Origin: Begonia masoniana | Lineage: Eukaryota > Streptophyta > Magnoliopsida > Cucurbitales > Begoniaceae | Assembly (NCBI GenBank): GCA_022432975.1 | Contig: CM039509.1 | Coordinates: 26,376,510-26,440,509, forward strand | DNA: 64,000 bases | Direction of reading: 5' to 3' | Part shown: piece after piece, positions 43,035 to 52,939 of the stretch | How positions within the stretch are numbered: the first letter of the stretch is position 1 | Layout of the letters: the number at the start of each line of letters is the position of its first letter | Made by a program: the position numbers and the translations under genes | The notes under the pieces: model-generated | What the model saw: the letters and a program-made list of their open reading frames with translations, nothing else | Told to the model about the DNA's origin: nothing | The model's database searches: none

Positions 43035-46000
43035 TGTAATATCCGGCTAGTACGGATTTTTGTTTTAATATATTATATTGATATTTTAATAGGACGTGAC
43101 ATTTTTGGTAAATATGTCAAATCAGGTCCGTTTCACGAAAAGAGAGCGTCATTGCGACTCTAACGATTAATTGGAATTTTAAGAAAATTATGAGAATTTT
43201 CGGAATAATAACACTATATTCCGAGTAATTATCTCTATTGGAATGTAAAGGACGTTTTAGTAAAAATAGTAACGAGGTCCAAATTGTGAACGGACAGTTT
43301 TATTAAATCCCAAATAATAAGTTGGACGTATTGGTGGAATATGGAGATTTGGTGAAACCGAATAGCTAGACGATTAACGAACCGAATGACGAAACTTATA
43401 TAAAAATCAAAGAAGGGCGTTTTAGTAATTTTCAAACCAAAATTCATAAATTAACCTAAATTCTATTTCTCTCCCTCACTTCTCCATTTCTCCACTGCCC
43501 GCGCAAAAACCAGAGAGCAAAGCTCTCAGCCATCCGACGAATTCCGCCAATCCGACCTCCGTTTCTCCTCCGTTCGACTTTCGTTCTTCGTGATTCTTCC
43601 TCCTCTCGCTACCCTAGGTATGAACCTACGATCTTAGAGTGTTTATTTCGATTTCTGCGGAGTTTGAATAATTAGGGTTTCGTTTAGGTTTCGTAAAAAA
43701 CGCGAGTTAGGGTTTAAAATCGATAGGTTTGCTAAGTTTATGAATGCATTGAACGTATGGAACGTTATTTGACGAGTTTAAACCGATTTGTGGAAAGGTT
43801 GAAAATTGGGGATTTTCGGGTTTTTAAAGAAAAACTCGTAAATTGTGAATTGTGGTGCCGAGCGTAAATTGCTCGAGTAAATAGCTCAAAGAATTGGACT
43901 AGAGCTTTAGGAAGTTTCCTTAGTTAAGGTTTTGTTGAATTCGAACGATTAGAAGTTTAAACACGTGATATTGATGATCGTTGTATTTTGCCTCAGACAA
44001 ACAACGCTCGTGGACGGAGATTGAGCTGCAACGGACGCGAGGTAAGTTCTCGTGATCTTCGCTGGCCGATTGGCCTACACTGTACTTCGATGTAGCGTCG
44101 AGGATCTTAAGGGATTGTTTGTTTTAATTGCTTTGGTCGGGTAGTTAGGTTTTAAATTGTTATAGGTTATTTTGTTTCGGTCTGGATGGTATACATGTTG
44201 CTTGTTTATTGTATTGTATAGTTATATCATGTTCATATCTGTTCATGCATCACGTGTTTTAAAAGTTCATGAAAATGAATTTCTGCACGATGTTTTAAAG
44301 TAAATGCAAAGAAAGAATGACCCTACGGTATACAGTTTAAATGACCCTTCGGTTTATAGTTTAAATGGCCCTTCGGTATACAGTTTATAGCAAAGCAAAG
44401 CAAAGCAAAGTACAGTAAAGTAATGACCCTTCGGTATACAGTTTATAGCATAGCAAAGTAAAGCAAAGTAAAGCAAAGTAAAGTAAAGTAAAGCAAAGTA
44501 AAGTAAAGAAAACAATACAGCAAAGTAAAGCAAAGTAAAGTAAAGCAAAGCAAAGTAAAGAAAACAATGCATGATTTACAGATTCATATGCACAGCACGC
44601 ATCTGCATTTACTAGAGCTTATTGAGATTTTTATCTCATAGATGTCTGTATGGTGTAGGTGTTTACGAGGAAACAGGTGAGGACGAGCTTCCTCCTCCTG
44701 AGGCATGAGGCAGTTGACGAAAGATGGATTGCGGTGGTGTGTTGCACAGTCGATGCTCACCTGACCCGTGGGGACGTATGTGTAGGTTTTGGGAATTTTT
44801 GGGATGTTATTGATGACTTTGTCTTGATAGAACATAGGATGTTTGGTTCTGCTAGGTTTACATTTGATGTTTGAAGGTTTTTGGTAAACTGTTTATAGAA
44901 AATGTTTTGGTTTAAAATAGTTATCTGAACGTTATAGAAATGTTTTGAAATGTTTTAGGATTGGTACGGATATACTCGATTTTTAGAGCTATCCACGTAG
45001 TGAGACTTCGCAAAGTCTGCTGTAAGCTAATTGAGTTTAGAATACGTTTAATTGGATGGATGAGTTATAAGTTTATTGTGATTTTAGGTGTAAAACAATA
45101 GAAGTTTTGCTCTCTGGAAATCGGATTCCAGAGAGCTAATTGAAGTGTTTGATGCATAGAGTGTTGAAGGGTTTGAAGGAAATGGAAGCAGGTGTGAGGA
45201 AACGGATCGCTGCTTGCTGTAAAGCAATGCAGCGATCGATCTCTGCTGCAGAGCAGAGATCGATCGCTGCTGCTATAAAGCAATGCAGCTATCGATCTCT
45301 GCTGCAGAGCAGAGATCGATCGCTGCTGCTATAAAGCAATGCAGCGATCGATCTCTGCTGTACAGCAGAGATCGATCGCTGCTGCTATAAAGCAATGCAG
45401 CGATCGATCTCTGCTGCAGAGCAGAGATCGATCGCTGCTGCTATAAAGCAATGCAGCGATCGATCTCTGCTGCAGAGCAGAGATCGATCGCTGCTGCTAT
45501 AAAGCAATGCAGCGATCGATCGCTGCTGCTATAAAGCAATGCAGCGATCGATCTCTGCTGCAGAGCAGAGATCGATCGCTGCTGCTATAAAGCAATGCAG
45601 CGATCGATCGCTGCTGCTATAAAGCAATGCAGCGATCGATCTCTGCTGCAGAGCAGAGATCGATCGCTGCTGCTATAAAGCAATGCAGCGATCGATCGCT
45701 GCTGCTATAAAGCAATGCAGCGATCGATCTCTGCTGTACAGCAGAGATCGATCGCTGCTGCTATAAAGCAATGCAGCGATCGATCGCTGCTGCTATAAAG
45801 CAATGCAGCGATCGATCGCTGCTGCTATAAAGCAATGCAGCGATCGATCGCTGCTGCTATAAAGCAATGCAGCGATCGATCTCTGCTGCAGAGCAGAGAT
45901 CGATCGCTGCTGCTATAAAGCAATGCAGCGATCGATCTCTGCTGCAGAGCAGAGATCGATCGCTGCTGCTATAAAGCAATGCAGCGATCGATCGCTGCTG

Positions 46001-46689
46001 CTATAAAGCAATGCAGCGATCGATCGCTGCTGCTATAAAGCAATGCAGCGATCGATCTCTGCTGCAGAGCAGAGATCGATCGCTGCTGCTATAAAGCAAT
46101 GCAGCGATCGATCGCTGCTGCTATAAAGCAATGCAGCGATCGATCGCTGCTGCTATAAAGCAATGCAGCGATCGATCGCTGCTGCTATAAAGCAATGCAG
46201 CGATCGATCGCTGCTGCTATAAAGCAATGCAGCGATCGATCGCTGCTGCTATAAAGCAATGCAGCGATCGATCTCTGCTGCAGAGCAGAGATCGATCGCT
46301 GCTGCTATAAAGCAATGCAGCGATCGATCGCTGCTGCTATAAAGCAATGCAGCGACAGAGATCGATCGCTTGCGCAGATCGATCTCTGCACGCAGCATGC
46401 AGCGCACAGTCGCTGCATGTAGCAGCGACTGGTCGCTGCCTTATTTGTTTTCTGGGCGGACCGTTTTGCCCTCCCCTTTTTCTGATTCGTTTTAAGTTAT
46501 TCCTATTAAATAGTTTAAATGTTATTTAGTTCTTAGGTGTTCGTTTTAAATGATTTCAATGTTAGATTTCAATTCCGATTTCGATCCTGATTTCGATTTC
46601 GGTTTAGGTCCCGCTTAGAGTGTATTTAAAATGTAAAATTAAATGAAAAATTTATACGGGTAAGTGGGTACAGTATTAGGGGTGTTACA
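43035..46689 (+). repeat. 3' LTR of element B, enlarged by minisatellite expansion
   Basis: 3,655 bp, 994 bp longer than the 5' LTR. Everything outside 45202-46440 aligns almost without gaps, so essentially all the extra length lies in the GATCGATC array. Confidence 0.95.
45202..46440 (+). repeat. expanded GATCGATC minisatellite in cassette 2 of the B 3' LTR
   Basis: The basic unit is 32 bp: GCTGCTATAAAGCAATGCAG followed by CGATCGATCGCT. A longer variant of about 56 bp inserts CTCTGCTGCAGAGCAGAGAT, giving 17-bp inverted arms (AGCGATCGATCTCTGCT and its complement) around a 4-bp spacer. Long and short units are mixed, about 30 in all, nearly identical. A separate tail (46355-46440) has diverged copies and matches the 5' LTR tail. 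Confidence 0.95.
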
Positions 46690-46881
46690 TTCAATGTACA
46701 AGACCTATCCTTATACATTAGGGAAGAGATTAAGCAAGAAGCAAAAACACATTCGTATTTGAGATCAAATCCTCATTCATCCGGGGAGGATGATGCGCCA
46801 AGAGGAGCCATAACTTGATCACGAGCCAAATCCTTGGCCTTAGAGGAACCTTTAACTCATGAATGTGTTCCCTTTTTGTAG
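46690..46881 (+). pseudogene. gypsy2 polyprotein C-terminus
   Basis: The frame starting in the TSD reads FNVQDLSLYI, a lysine/glutamate stretch, LRSNPHSSGEDDAPRG, then a stop at 46816-46818 inside the ITRSRA-type motif, and ends at a TAG at 46879. It is the continuation of 37383 across element B and is homologous to the gypsy1 tail at 1735. Confidence 0.82.
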
Positions 46882-47708
46882 ATGAAGCAACATATAACTA
46901 TCTAAGGATGAAACCAAATGCTCAAAACATGAAGAAATCTTTCCACTTGCTAACATGGGAGCACTCCTCGGCCACTCCAAAATTAGAAGAAAGAATTTAT
47001 CTTCCTTGTGACAATTAATGTAACATGAACTTAGTTTTATTTCCTTAAAAAAAACTTTAGTTTGTTAATGTATTAAGTGACATATAATGGATGAACATAT
47101 GAAGAAGGGAAGAGTGGCGGCATTTTGGAAAGAAGAGGGACCACTTGACTCTTTACCAAACCTTAATTTGTAAGAAGAGGCATGGTATTTAAACCTTCCT
47201 TAAGGCCCCTCTTCAACACTTTTGAACGAAAATTGGCAGAATAGTTTCAGCTTGTTGAAGCTCCCTCACTTCTCCTCTTCGGTGAGTCACATCCGAGAGT
47301 TAGTGTGATTTTTGTGTTTCCATTTTGTGAGAGCCAAAGTGGTTACATTTCTTTTGCAACCTTCCTCCTCGCTTTCTTGGAGTGGAGAATCATCAGGAAG
47401 GTTATATCCAACTCTCATCCAAAGCTAGTTGGAGTGCCCTTCTTCAAAAGAGGTTTCAAACTCGAGAGGTGTTGTTATTATTTCCTCGGACCAGCAAGCA
47501 GTCTTTCATCCATAACTTTTCAACCTCAGTAAGTTGCCCTCTGATTTTTGGAGGGAAGTTCAGTAACATACTTGGTAAGAACGTGTTAAAATTTCATATC
47601 ATTTGGAGTTAAATTGAAGGTTTAATGCATATTGGATTTTGGGGTGTTTTCGGCCCAAAATTATTATTTTCAACTGATACAATTTTGCTTGTGTTTACTT
47701 TTTAAGTA

Positions 47709-48723
47709 GGGTAAAGTGCAATTTGGCCCTCCAACTATGGTAAAAATGATAATTTTTACCATAAACTTTGATAATGGCCAAAAACAACCGTAATGTATGG
47801 ATAATTGGTAATTCACCCCCTACCGTGCCATTTTTCGTTAAAATGATCTATTTTCGTCACGTGCCCTATTTTACTACCCGATATGCCCCTGCCTTGCTCT
47901 CTTTCTCTCTCCTTTCCTCGCTCTCTTCCCACTCTTTCTTCTCTTCTTCACTTTCTCTCCTCTTCATTTCTGGCAACAATGGCGAACCAGACAGAATTTT
48001 CAGCTTTTTGTTTAAACTTCGAGAGGGAAAGTAGAGGTAACAGAGAATTCCTTTTTTTCATATTTGATTTTTTACTGTCTGCTACATCTTTTCTTGTTGT
48101 TTGTGACCCCGATTGTTCGTCCGTCACAGAGCTCAGTCATGTGATTCGTATTGTTTCTCTTGTTAGCCGATACGAATCCGGGGAAGTAGCGATGTCTTTT
48201 CATCGTTCTTTGAGAGCCCAATCGTTGACGAGTCCACCGCCATTAGCAAAGAAAATCATAGAGAATCCTGTAACGAATAAAACCGCTCAGAGCACCGTCA
48301 CCTGCATTTACCAAGCCAATATAGCATGCTATTGGCACAACGTGACGGTTTTATAGTGCAAAAACCTAATAAACTACTCTATTTGCATTACGATTCATAG
48401 CTTGGAAGGCGATTTCCACTGTGCTTGCAAAATCGACCTAAAACCATGGCATTTTTTGAACAAAAAAGGATTCAAATCCATCGAGGTTGACGGAAAGAGA
48501 GAGAAACAGAGCGAGGGAAGGAGAGAGAAAGAGAGCAGGGCAGAGGCATATCGGGTAGTAAAATAGGACACGTGACGAAAACGTGTCATTTTAACGGAAA
48601 ACGGCACGGTAGAAAGTGAATTGCTCATTATCCATATATAACGGTTGTTTTTTGCCATTATCGAAGTTTACGGTAAAAATTGTCATTTTCACTATAATTT
48701 GGAGACCAAATTGCATTTTACCC
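47709..48723. mobile_element. Pack-MULE (Mutator-like, non-autonomous) with long TIRs
   Basis: The terminal inverted repeats start GGGTAAARTGCAATTTGG and extend about 230 bp (47709-47940 and 48490-48723), with scattered mismatches. The flanking 9-bp duplication ttttaagta (47700-47708 and 48724-48732) is the length typical of Mutator-like elements. No transposase is encoded. The middle carries part of a plant gene (next entry), which defines a Pack-MULE. Confidence 0.92.
48192..48494 (+). pseudogene. captured DUF868-family gene fragment in the Pack-MULE
   Basis: From ATG 48192 the frame reads MSFHRSLRAQ, a proline-rich stretch, then AQSTVTCIYQANIACYWHNV, a TAG at 48354, and in the same frame CKNLINYS, HSLEGDFHCACKIDLKPWHF and KKGFKSIEVDG. 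Plant DUF868 proteins have exactly this order: (S/T)VTC(I/V)YQ, a TW- or WCKNL-type motif, CK(I/V)(D/E)(L/I)KPW and KKG-KS. The tryptophan expected before CKNL is the stop. Only the N-terminal third of such a protein is present, and it runs into the right TIR. The 157-codon frame that starts at 47883 includes TIR-derived residues and is not a real protein start. DUF868 function is not established. Confidence 0.82.
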
Positions 48724-48773
48724 TTTTAAGTAGAGGCACATCAAGTTGCATACTAGTTAAACTTGCTCTAACA

Positions 48774-50350
48774 TGTGCATAACTTGTTTCACATCTCGAT
48801 ATTGAAGAATATGTTTCATACCTTTCGCATATATTACCAATGATATTTCTCGACTTTGTGCTTAACCCTGACTTATCAAATGAAGAAAGACATGTTCAAA
48901 TATTTGTTTCGGAAGAAAGAGAACGAAGAAATAAGGTCTCGCTTGTAAGAGTATTATGAAGAAATTGAAATGTCTTGGGAAAGACAAAAGGAAATAAGAA
49001 AGGCCTGTCCATAACTATTCAAGTAATAATTTAAACTTTTGAGGAGTAGAGATTGCAACATAGTAGGAAATTAATTTTTAATTTTAAATATTAAACTTAT
49101 TTTCTCCCAAATCAGAAACCAATTCCCAACTACCTAACCTTAAATCTAATATTAACTTCTAAAATCGTTCAGGCTATTGGAAACAATAAAATCTGAAAAT
49201 TAACCAATAAAATCTGAACAAACTAAGATGTAGTGGAGAAGTCAGCTGCTACCTTCCCTATAAATTGAGGCTTCCCGAAGAGGAAGAAGCACTCACCTCT
49301 GAAAGTGCCAAAACATCACTCCTCTTCATCTCTAACAACCACAAGCCGCTAAGACGCAGCCAAAATCCACTATTGAAGCTGAAACTCGACCTTCGAGCAC
49401 CGATCAAACTCCTTCGTCTACGGTCATTTGTCGAACTCCTCTGTCAAACACACCATCTTCCGCCAAGCTTTCAACCAAGGCTTTAGATGGCACTTGTTGA
49501 TGGAATCTGTTAATTTTCGACTTGAACCACCTTCCTCCATTGACGAACAGTTTGCAGAGTCAGTTCCTTTTTTGGAGTTCAATCCTAGGGCTCGATTTAC
49601 TGTTGTATGTCTTGTTCGCACCAATTCGGCTATCTTCGATCAAGGTCTAAGTATTATTCACGAAAAAGCTGAAAGCAAGATGGTAGAAGATAGAAAGAAA
49701 TCTAGAATATGTTTGGCGTGCGCGACGTAGAATTGAACCGAGAAAGAAGAAAGAAGAAGAACCGAGTTTAATTTTTTAACCCAACCCAGTCTTAAGAAGC
49801 TGAACGGAACCGGGTACAGCCGAATTAGAACCGGTATAGCCAAACCGGATCATCCCAGATTGAACTAGGATCGATCGAAAGCATTCTGAAAGTCGTCCAA
49901 AGTCGAGTCGATCCCATGAATGTATCTGCGTGCGTATTTCTTTTAAAAGGGGATTTTTCATAAATAAAAGAAAATATTATTTTCAACGGTAGTTATCACA
50001 TATTCAAATCAGGCAAATTATAGTTGTTCCACCACTAAATGACCACGGAACACATTCCCAATCAACTTCAATGGATGAGCAACAACCAGACCCAAAGTCT
50101 TGCAAAACACGGAGGACAAAATCAGAGTCGGACAGAAATCATGCGGAGCAGAAAGCAACCCGCAGGCCGAGCCCACGTAAAACCCTAGCATGACAGAACA
50201 AAGGAGATGACGACTTGTATGATTTACACCTGAGGAAACACATTGAGGAAGAAGACTTCCATGTTGATGGGACAAAATAGAGATGCAAAATCGCACCTGT
50301 TATTGCAGGAAGAACATGGCTCTATGGGCTGAACAAAATTATCAATATGG
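48774..50350. other. unassigned region between gypsy2 and the copia element
   Basis: No gene or transposon is recognised. A TATA-like CCTATAAATTGAGG lies near 49256 and is followed by about 170 bp of C/A-rich leader-like sequence. A 100-codon plus frame at 49428-49730 (MSNSSVKHTIFRQAF at the start) overlaps a shorter frame at 49265. Neither matches a family I know, and both may be chance frames or a degraded first exon. At 50018-50424 minus frames of 66-92 codons are equally unidentified. This may be old intergenic DNA or worn transposon sequence. Confidence 0.3.
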
Positions 50351-50682
50351 ATCAGAAGTTCTAGGGCTCCGCGATAAGGTGATTTGGGGATTTTCTGCTT
50401 GGATGGGTTATTCTCCTGTTGCATCTTCTATAGAGGTTATTGACTAGGTCTTGGAGGTGCTCTTCTGAGGTGGAGATTAATGTATATGTAATACTTCTGT
50501 CATTCTTGCTTTCTAATCCATAAAATTTGTTCTTGGAGGTGCTTCAGTTGATGTAGGACTCAATGTTTGAACCACGTTAAATCATTGTGTTCTTACGGTC
50601 TTTAGATCTAACTTCCATATTATCTTTATTTTTTGTTTGATGTTTCAAGTATTGGTGATGTTTGTCTGGAATAAATTTTACA
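50351..50682 (+). repeat. 5' LTR of the copia element (outer end missing)
   Basis: From ATCAGAAGTTCTAGGGCT to ATAAATTTTACA it resembles 54761-55035, including TTGGGGATTTTCTRCTTGGA and GGTTATTGACT. It also carries about 55 bp without counterpart. The first 120 bp of the 3' LTR (54639-54760) have no counterpart here. Confidence 0.75.
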
Positions 50683-50684
50683 AT

Positions 50685-50697
50685 TGGTGCTGTGAGC
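50685..50697 (+). promoter_or_regulatory. degenerate primer-binding site of the copia element
   Basis: TGGTGCTGTGAGC, two bases after the 5' LTR end, resembles TGGTATCAGAGC but with several changes. Accepted mainly for its position. Confidence 0.5.
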
Positions 50698-50788
50698 ATG
50701 GAACTCACTCGCGAACTTCAGATACGATTTCTCTTCGGAGGGGGTTTCATATTTTTTGTTTTCATGGAAGGGTTAACAGGTTCTTGAG

Positions 50789-51345
50789 ATGGTTAAGTTC
50801 AAAGTCAATAAATTCAAAGGAGATAACGATTTCAGTCTATGGAGGATTAAGAAGGTGTTACTAGTGCATCAATGTCTAGCTCAAGCGATTGATGAAAATG
50901 CTATGGAAAGACTAAAAGTCACTAATAAAGTCAATGTCGATGAGGTAGAATCAAAGGCTCACAGTGCAATATTACTAAGTCTTGGTGATGAGGTATTAAC
51001 AGAAGTAACAAAAGAAAGATTTGCTTTATCTGTTTGGTTGAAATTGGAAGCTTTGTATATGAAGTGTTCTTTGGCTAATCGATTATATTTGAAGAAAAGA
51101 TTGTAAACATTGACTATGGAAGATTCAAAGGAAATGAGATGATTTTAGTAAATTATTTTGGATCCCAACCACATTGGAGTTAAGATTGCCGAAGAGGACC
51201 AAACTATCATTATACTAAGTTCTCTACCTAAAGTGTATGAACATTTTGTAGACACCATGTTGTACGGGAAAAAACATTAATCATGACTAAAGTAAAAGCA
51301 GCTATGAATTCCAAAGAAGAGCTATAGAAACGTACAGAGGGGAAG
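50789..51345 (+). pseudogene. copia gag (broken)
   Basis: The first 105 codons are open from ATG 50789: KFKVNKFKGDNDFSLWRIKK, ESKAHSAILLSLGDEVL and LEALYMKCSLANRLYLKK are the gag motifs of Tork-like copia elements. A TAA at 51104 is followed by shifted fragments, including EEDQTIIILSSLPKVYEHFV. The CCHC zinc finger appears only as a ruin around 51405-51450. Confidence 0.85.
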
Positions 51346-51429
51346 GATAATTCTGATGGAAAAGGTCTTACAGTTATAGGTCAAAATCTAAACAAGGAAG
51401 AAAATGTTTCTTTTGTCATAAATAAGGAC

Positions 51430-52130
51430 ATTACAAAAAATATTGTTATGAATGCAAAAAAGGAAGCTAGCTGAGAAGAAGTCTGAAAAAGGAAGTGCAC
51501 CAGTTGCTGCTGAGATTGAATCGGGTGAACAATGGGTTTTGGACTTGGGGTGTTCTTTCTACATGACACCAAGGAAAGAATGGTTTCAAAACTTTCACAA
51601 AGAAATTGGGGGAAAGATATTGTTGGGTAACAATAAGTCTTATCAAATTGAAAGAGAATGATCAATAAATAATAAGATGTTTGATGGCTATGTTTGCACT
51701 ATTCAGCAAGTGAGGTATGTACCACAATTGAAAAGGAATTCACTATCAATTGGGATGCTGGATGAAAATGAATAAATTGTGAAGGTTGAATCTGGAGTTA
51801 TGAAAGTTTCCAAGGGTATTATGACTGTCATGAAAGGAAACTTAAACAATGGGTTGTATATTCTTATTGGAACCACGGTTGTTAGTCAGGTTGGTTCTGT
51901 TTCTGATGATTCAAAAGATAGAACAGATGCTTGGCATTTTAGGTTGGGTTATGCAAGTCAAAAAGGCCTGCATGAATTACAAAAAAAAAATCTTCTCGAA
52001 AAAGATAGCATTTCAAATCTTAAATTATGTGAAAGCTGCATTCTCAGTAAAAGGAGCAGGGTGAAATTTCAAAAATCAAATCATGCTTCGCAAAGAATTT
52101 TTGACTCATTCAGATGTATAGGAAACCTGA
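51430..52130 (+). pseudogene. copia protease and pre-integrase region (broken)
   Basis: The frame at 51452 reads QWVLDLGCSFYMTPRKEWF, where functional proteases have DSG(A/C)S-HM-; here the aspartate is followed by LG, and H is Y. Stops follow, then NGLYILIGTTVV, and the pre-integrase motif WHFRLGYASQKGLHEL with CESCILSKRSRVKF at 51930-52060. Confidence 0.82.
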
Positions 52131-52690
52131 GAAAATTCAGTCTAAAGGAGGAGCACATTATTTTGTGACTATTATAGATGATTTTTCAAGACGAGTCTGG
52201 GTATTCTGCATGAAAATCAAAGATCAAGTGTTTGAGATTTTCAAGACTTGGAAGAAAATAGCTGAAATCAGACTAGTCGAAAGGTCAAGAAATTAATAAC
52301 AGATTGTGGAATGAAATTCTGCTCTGCACAATTTGATAATTACTCCAAAGAAGAGGTAATAGCAAGACATCAATCAGACAGCTACACATCCCAGCAAAAC
52401 GGACTTGCTGAACGGATGAATGGAACTATTCTCGACAGGATTTGATGCATGTTTCTCACAGCTGAACTTCCAAAATCCTTCTGGAAAAATGCTATTAAAA
52501 CAGCGTGTTACTTGATAAATCTCTGCCCTTCAGCTGCTCTTGAATTTAAAACCTCATTTGATTTATGGTATGGATATCCCGCTAGCTATAAGGATTTAAA
52601 GATTTTTGGTTGTGCTGCATATGCACATATAAAACAAGGTAAGCTTCAGCCTCTTGCTGTGAAATGCATATTACTAGGATATTATGAATA
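52131..52690 (+). pseudogene. copia integrase core (broken)
   Basis: FVTIIDDFSRRVWVF carries the first catalytic aspartate region. QNGLAERMNGTI carries the glutamate region, but the middle SDNG(G/L)E-type motif is reduced to a shifted TDCGMKFC. LPKSFWKNAIKTACYLIN, FDLWYGYPASYKDLKIFGC and KCILLGYYE continue to a stop at 52689. Confidence 0.82.
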
Positions 52691-52939
52691 GTGTATCGAC
52701 TATGGAAAATTGAAAGAGATCAATAGAAAATTTTAATGAGTTGTGAGTTGCTTTTAATGAAAACAGTTTTAATTTTTAAAAACCAAGGACAAAAAGCGTA
52801 TTAGCACCATGAAAACAGAGCAGATTGAGGTGGAGAAAAATGAAGACCTTGAAGCAACTCACAATGAAGTGTTTTGGTATGATAGCACCATGAAGCCAGA
52901 GGAAGTCCACCTTCTACTCAAACTGAAATAAAAAATATA

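Larger units (their letters stand above)
37384..46689 (+). mobile_element. element B: gag-only LTR retrotransposon (TR-GAG-like), young
   Basis: TGTAATATCC ... GGGGTGTTACA with the TSD ttcaa at 37379-37383 and 46690-46694. It has two LTRs, an exact primer-binding site, an intact 366-codon gag, about 1.7 kb of non-coding internal DNA where pol would be, and a polypurine tract. No protease, RT, RNase H or integrase motif is present. This fits the TR-GAG class: non-autonomous elements that code only for gag and borrow pol from relatives. The near-identity of the LTRs outside one repeat and the intact gag indicate a recent insertion, the youngest of the large elements here. Confidence 0.93.
22770..48773 (+). 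mobile_element. gypsy2: decayed Ty3/gypsy element, outer host of the nest
   Basis: Three colinear pol blocks (22770-25058, 37244-37383, 46690-46881) belong to one plus-strand polyprotein. Elements A and B interrupt it with clean TSDs. The 5' half of the element (gag, protease, 5' LTR) must lie left of the Athila insertion, outside the window. The 3' LTR probably ends at GCTCTAACA near 48773 and contains the Pack-MULE. Many stops and frameshifts show that it is much older than its insertions. Confidence 0.75.
47050..48773 (+). repeat. possible 3' LTR of gypsy2, containing the Pack-MULE
   Basis: After the polyprotein end there is about 150 bp of trailing sequence, then a region resembling a promoter and leader (GGTATTTAAACC near 47188, then pyrimidine-rich DNA). 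Right of the Pack-MULE the sequence reads to GCTCTAACA at about 48765-48773, comparable with the gypsy1 LTR end GGTCTAACA. The left boundary is uncertain and no second LTR is available for comparison. Confidence 0.4.

Noticed and set aside
47883..48356. 157-codon gene with a hydrophobic N-terminus
   Set aside because: Its first part is the pyrimidine-rich TIR of the Pack-MULE. Only the DUF868-like part from 48192 is gene-derived, and it has an in-frame stop.
49428..49730. 100-codon plus-strand frame as a host gene
   Set aside because: No family recognised, no clear splice structure, and an overlapping frame of equal quality. Kept only as part of the unassigned region.
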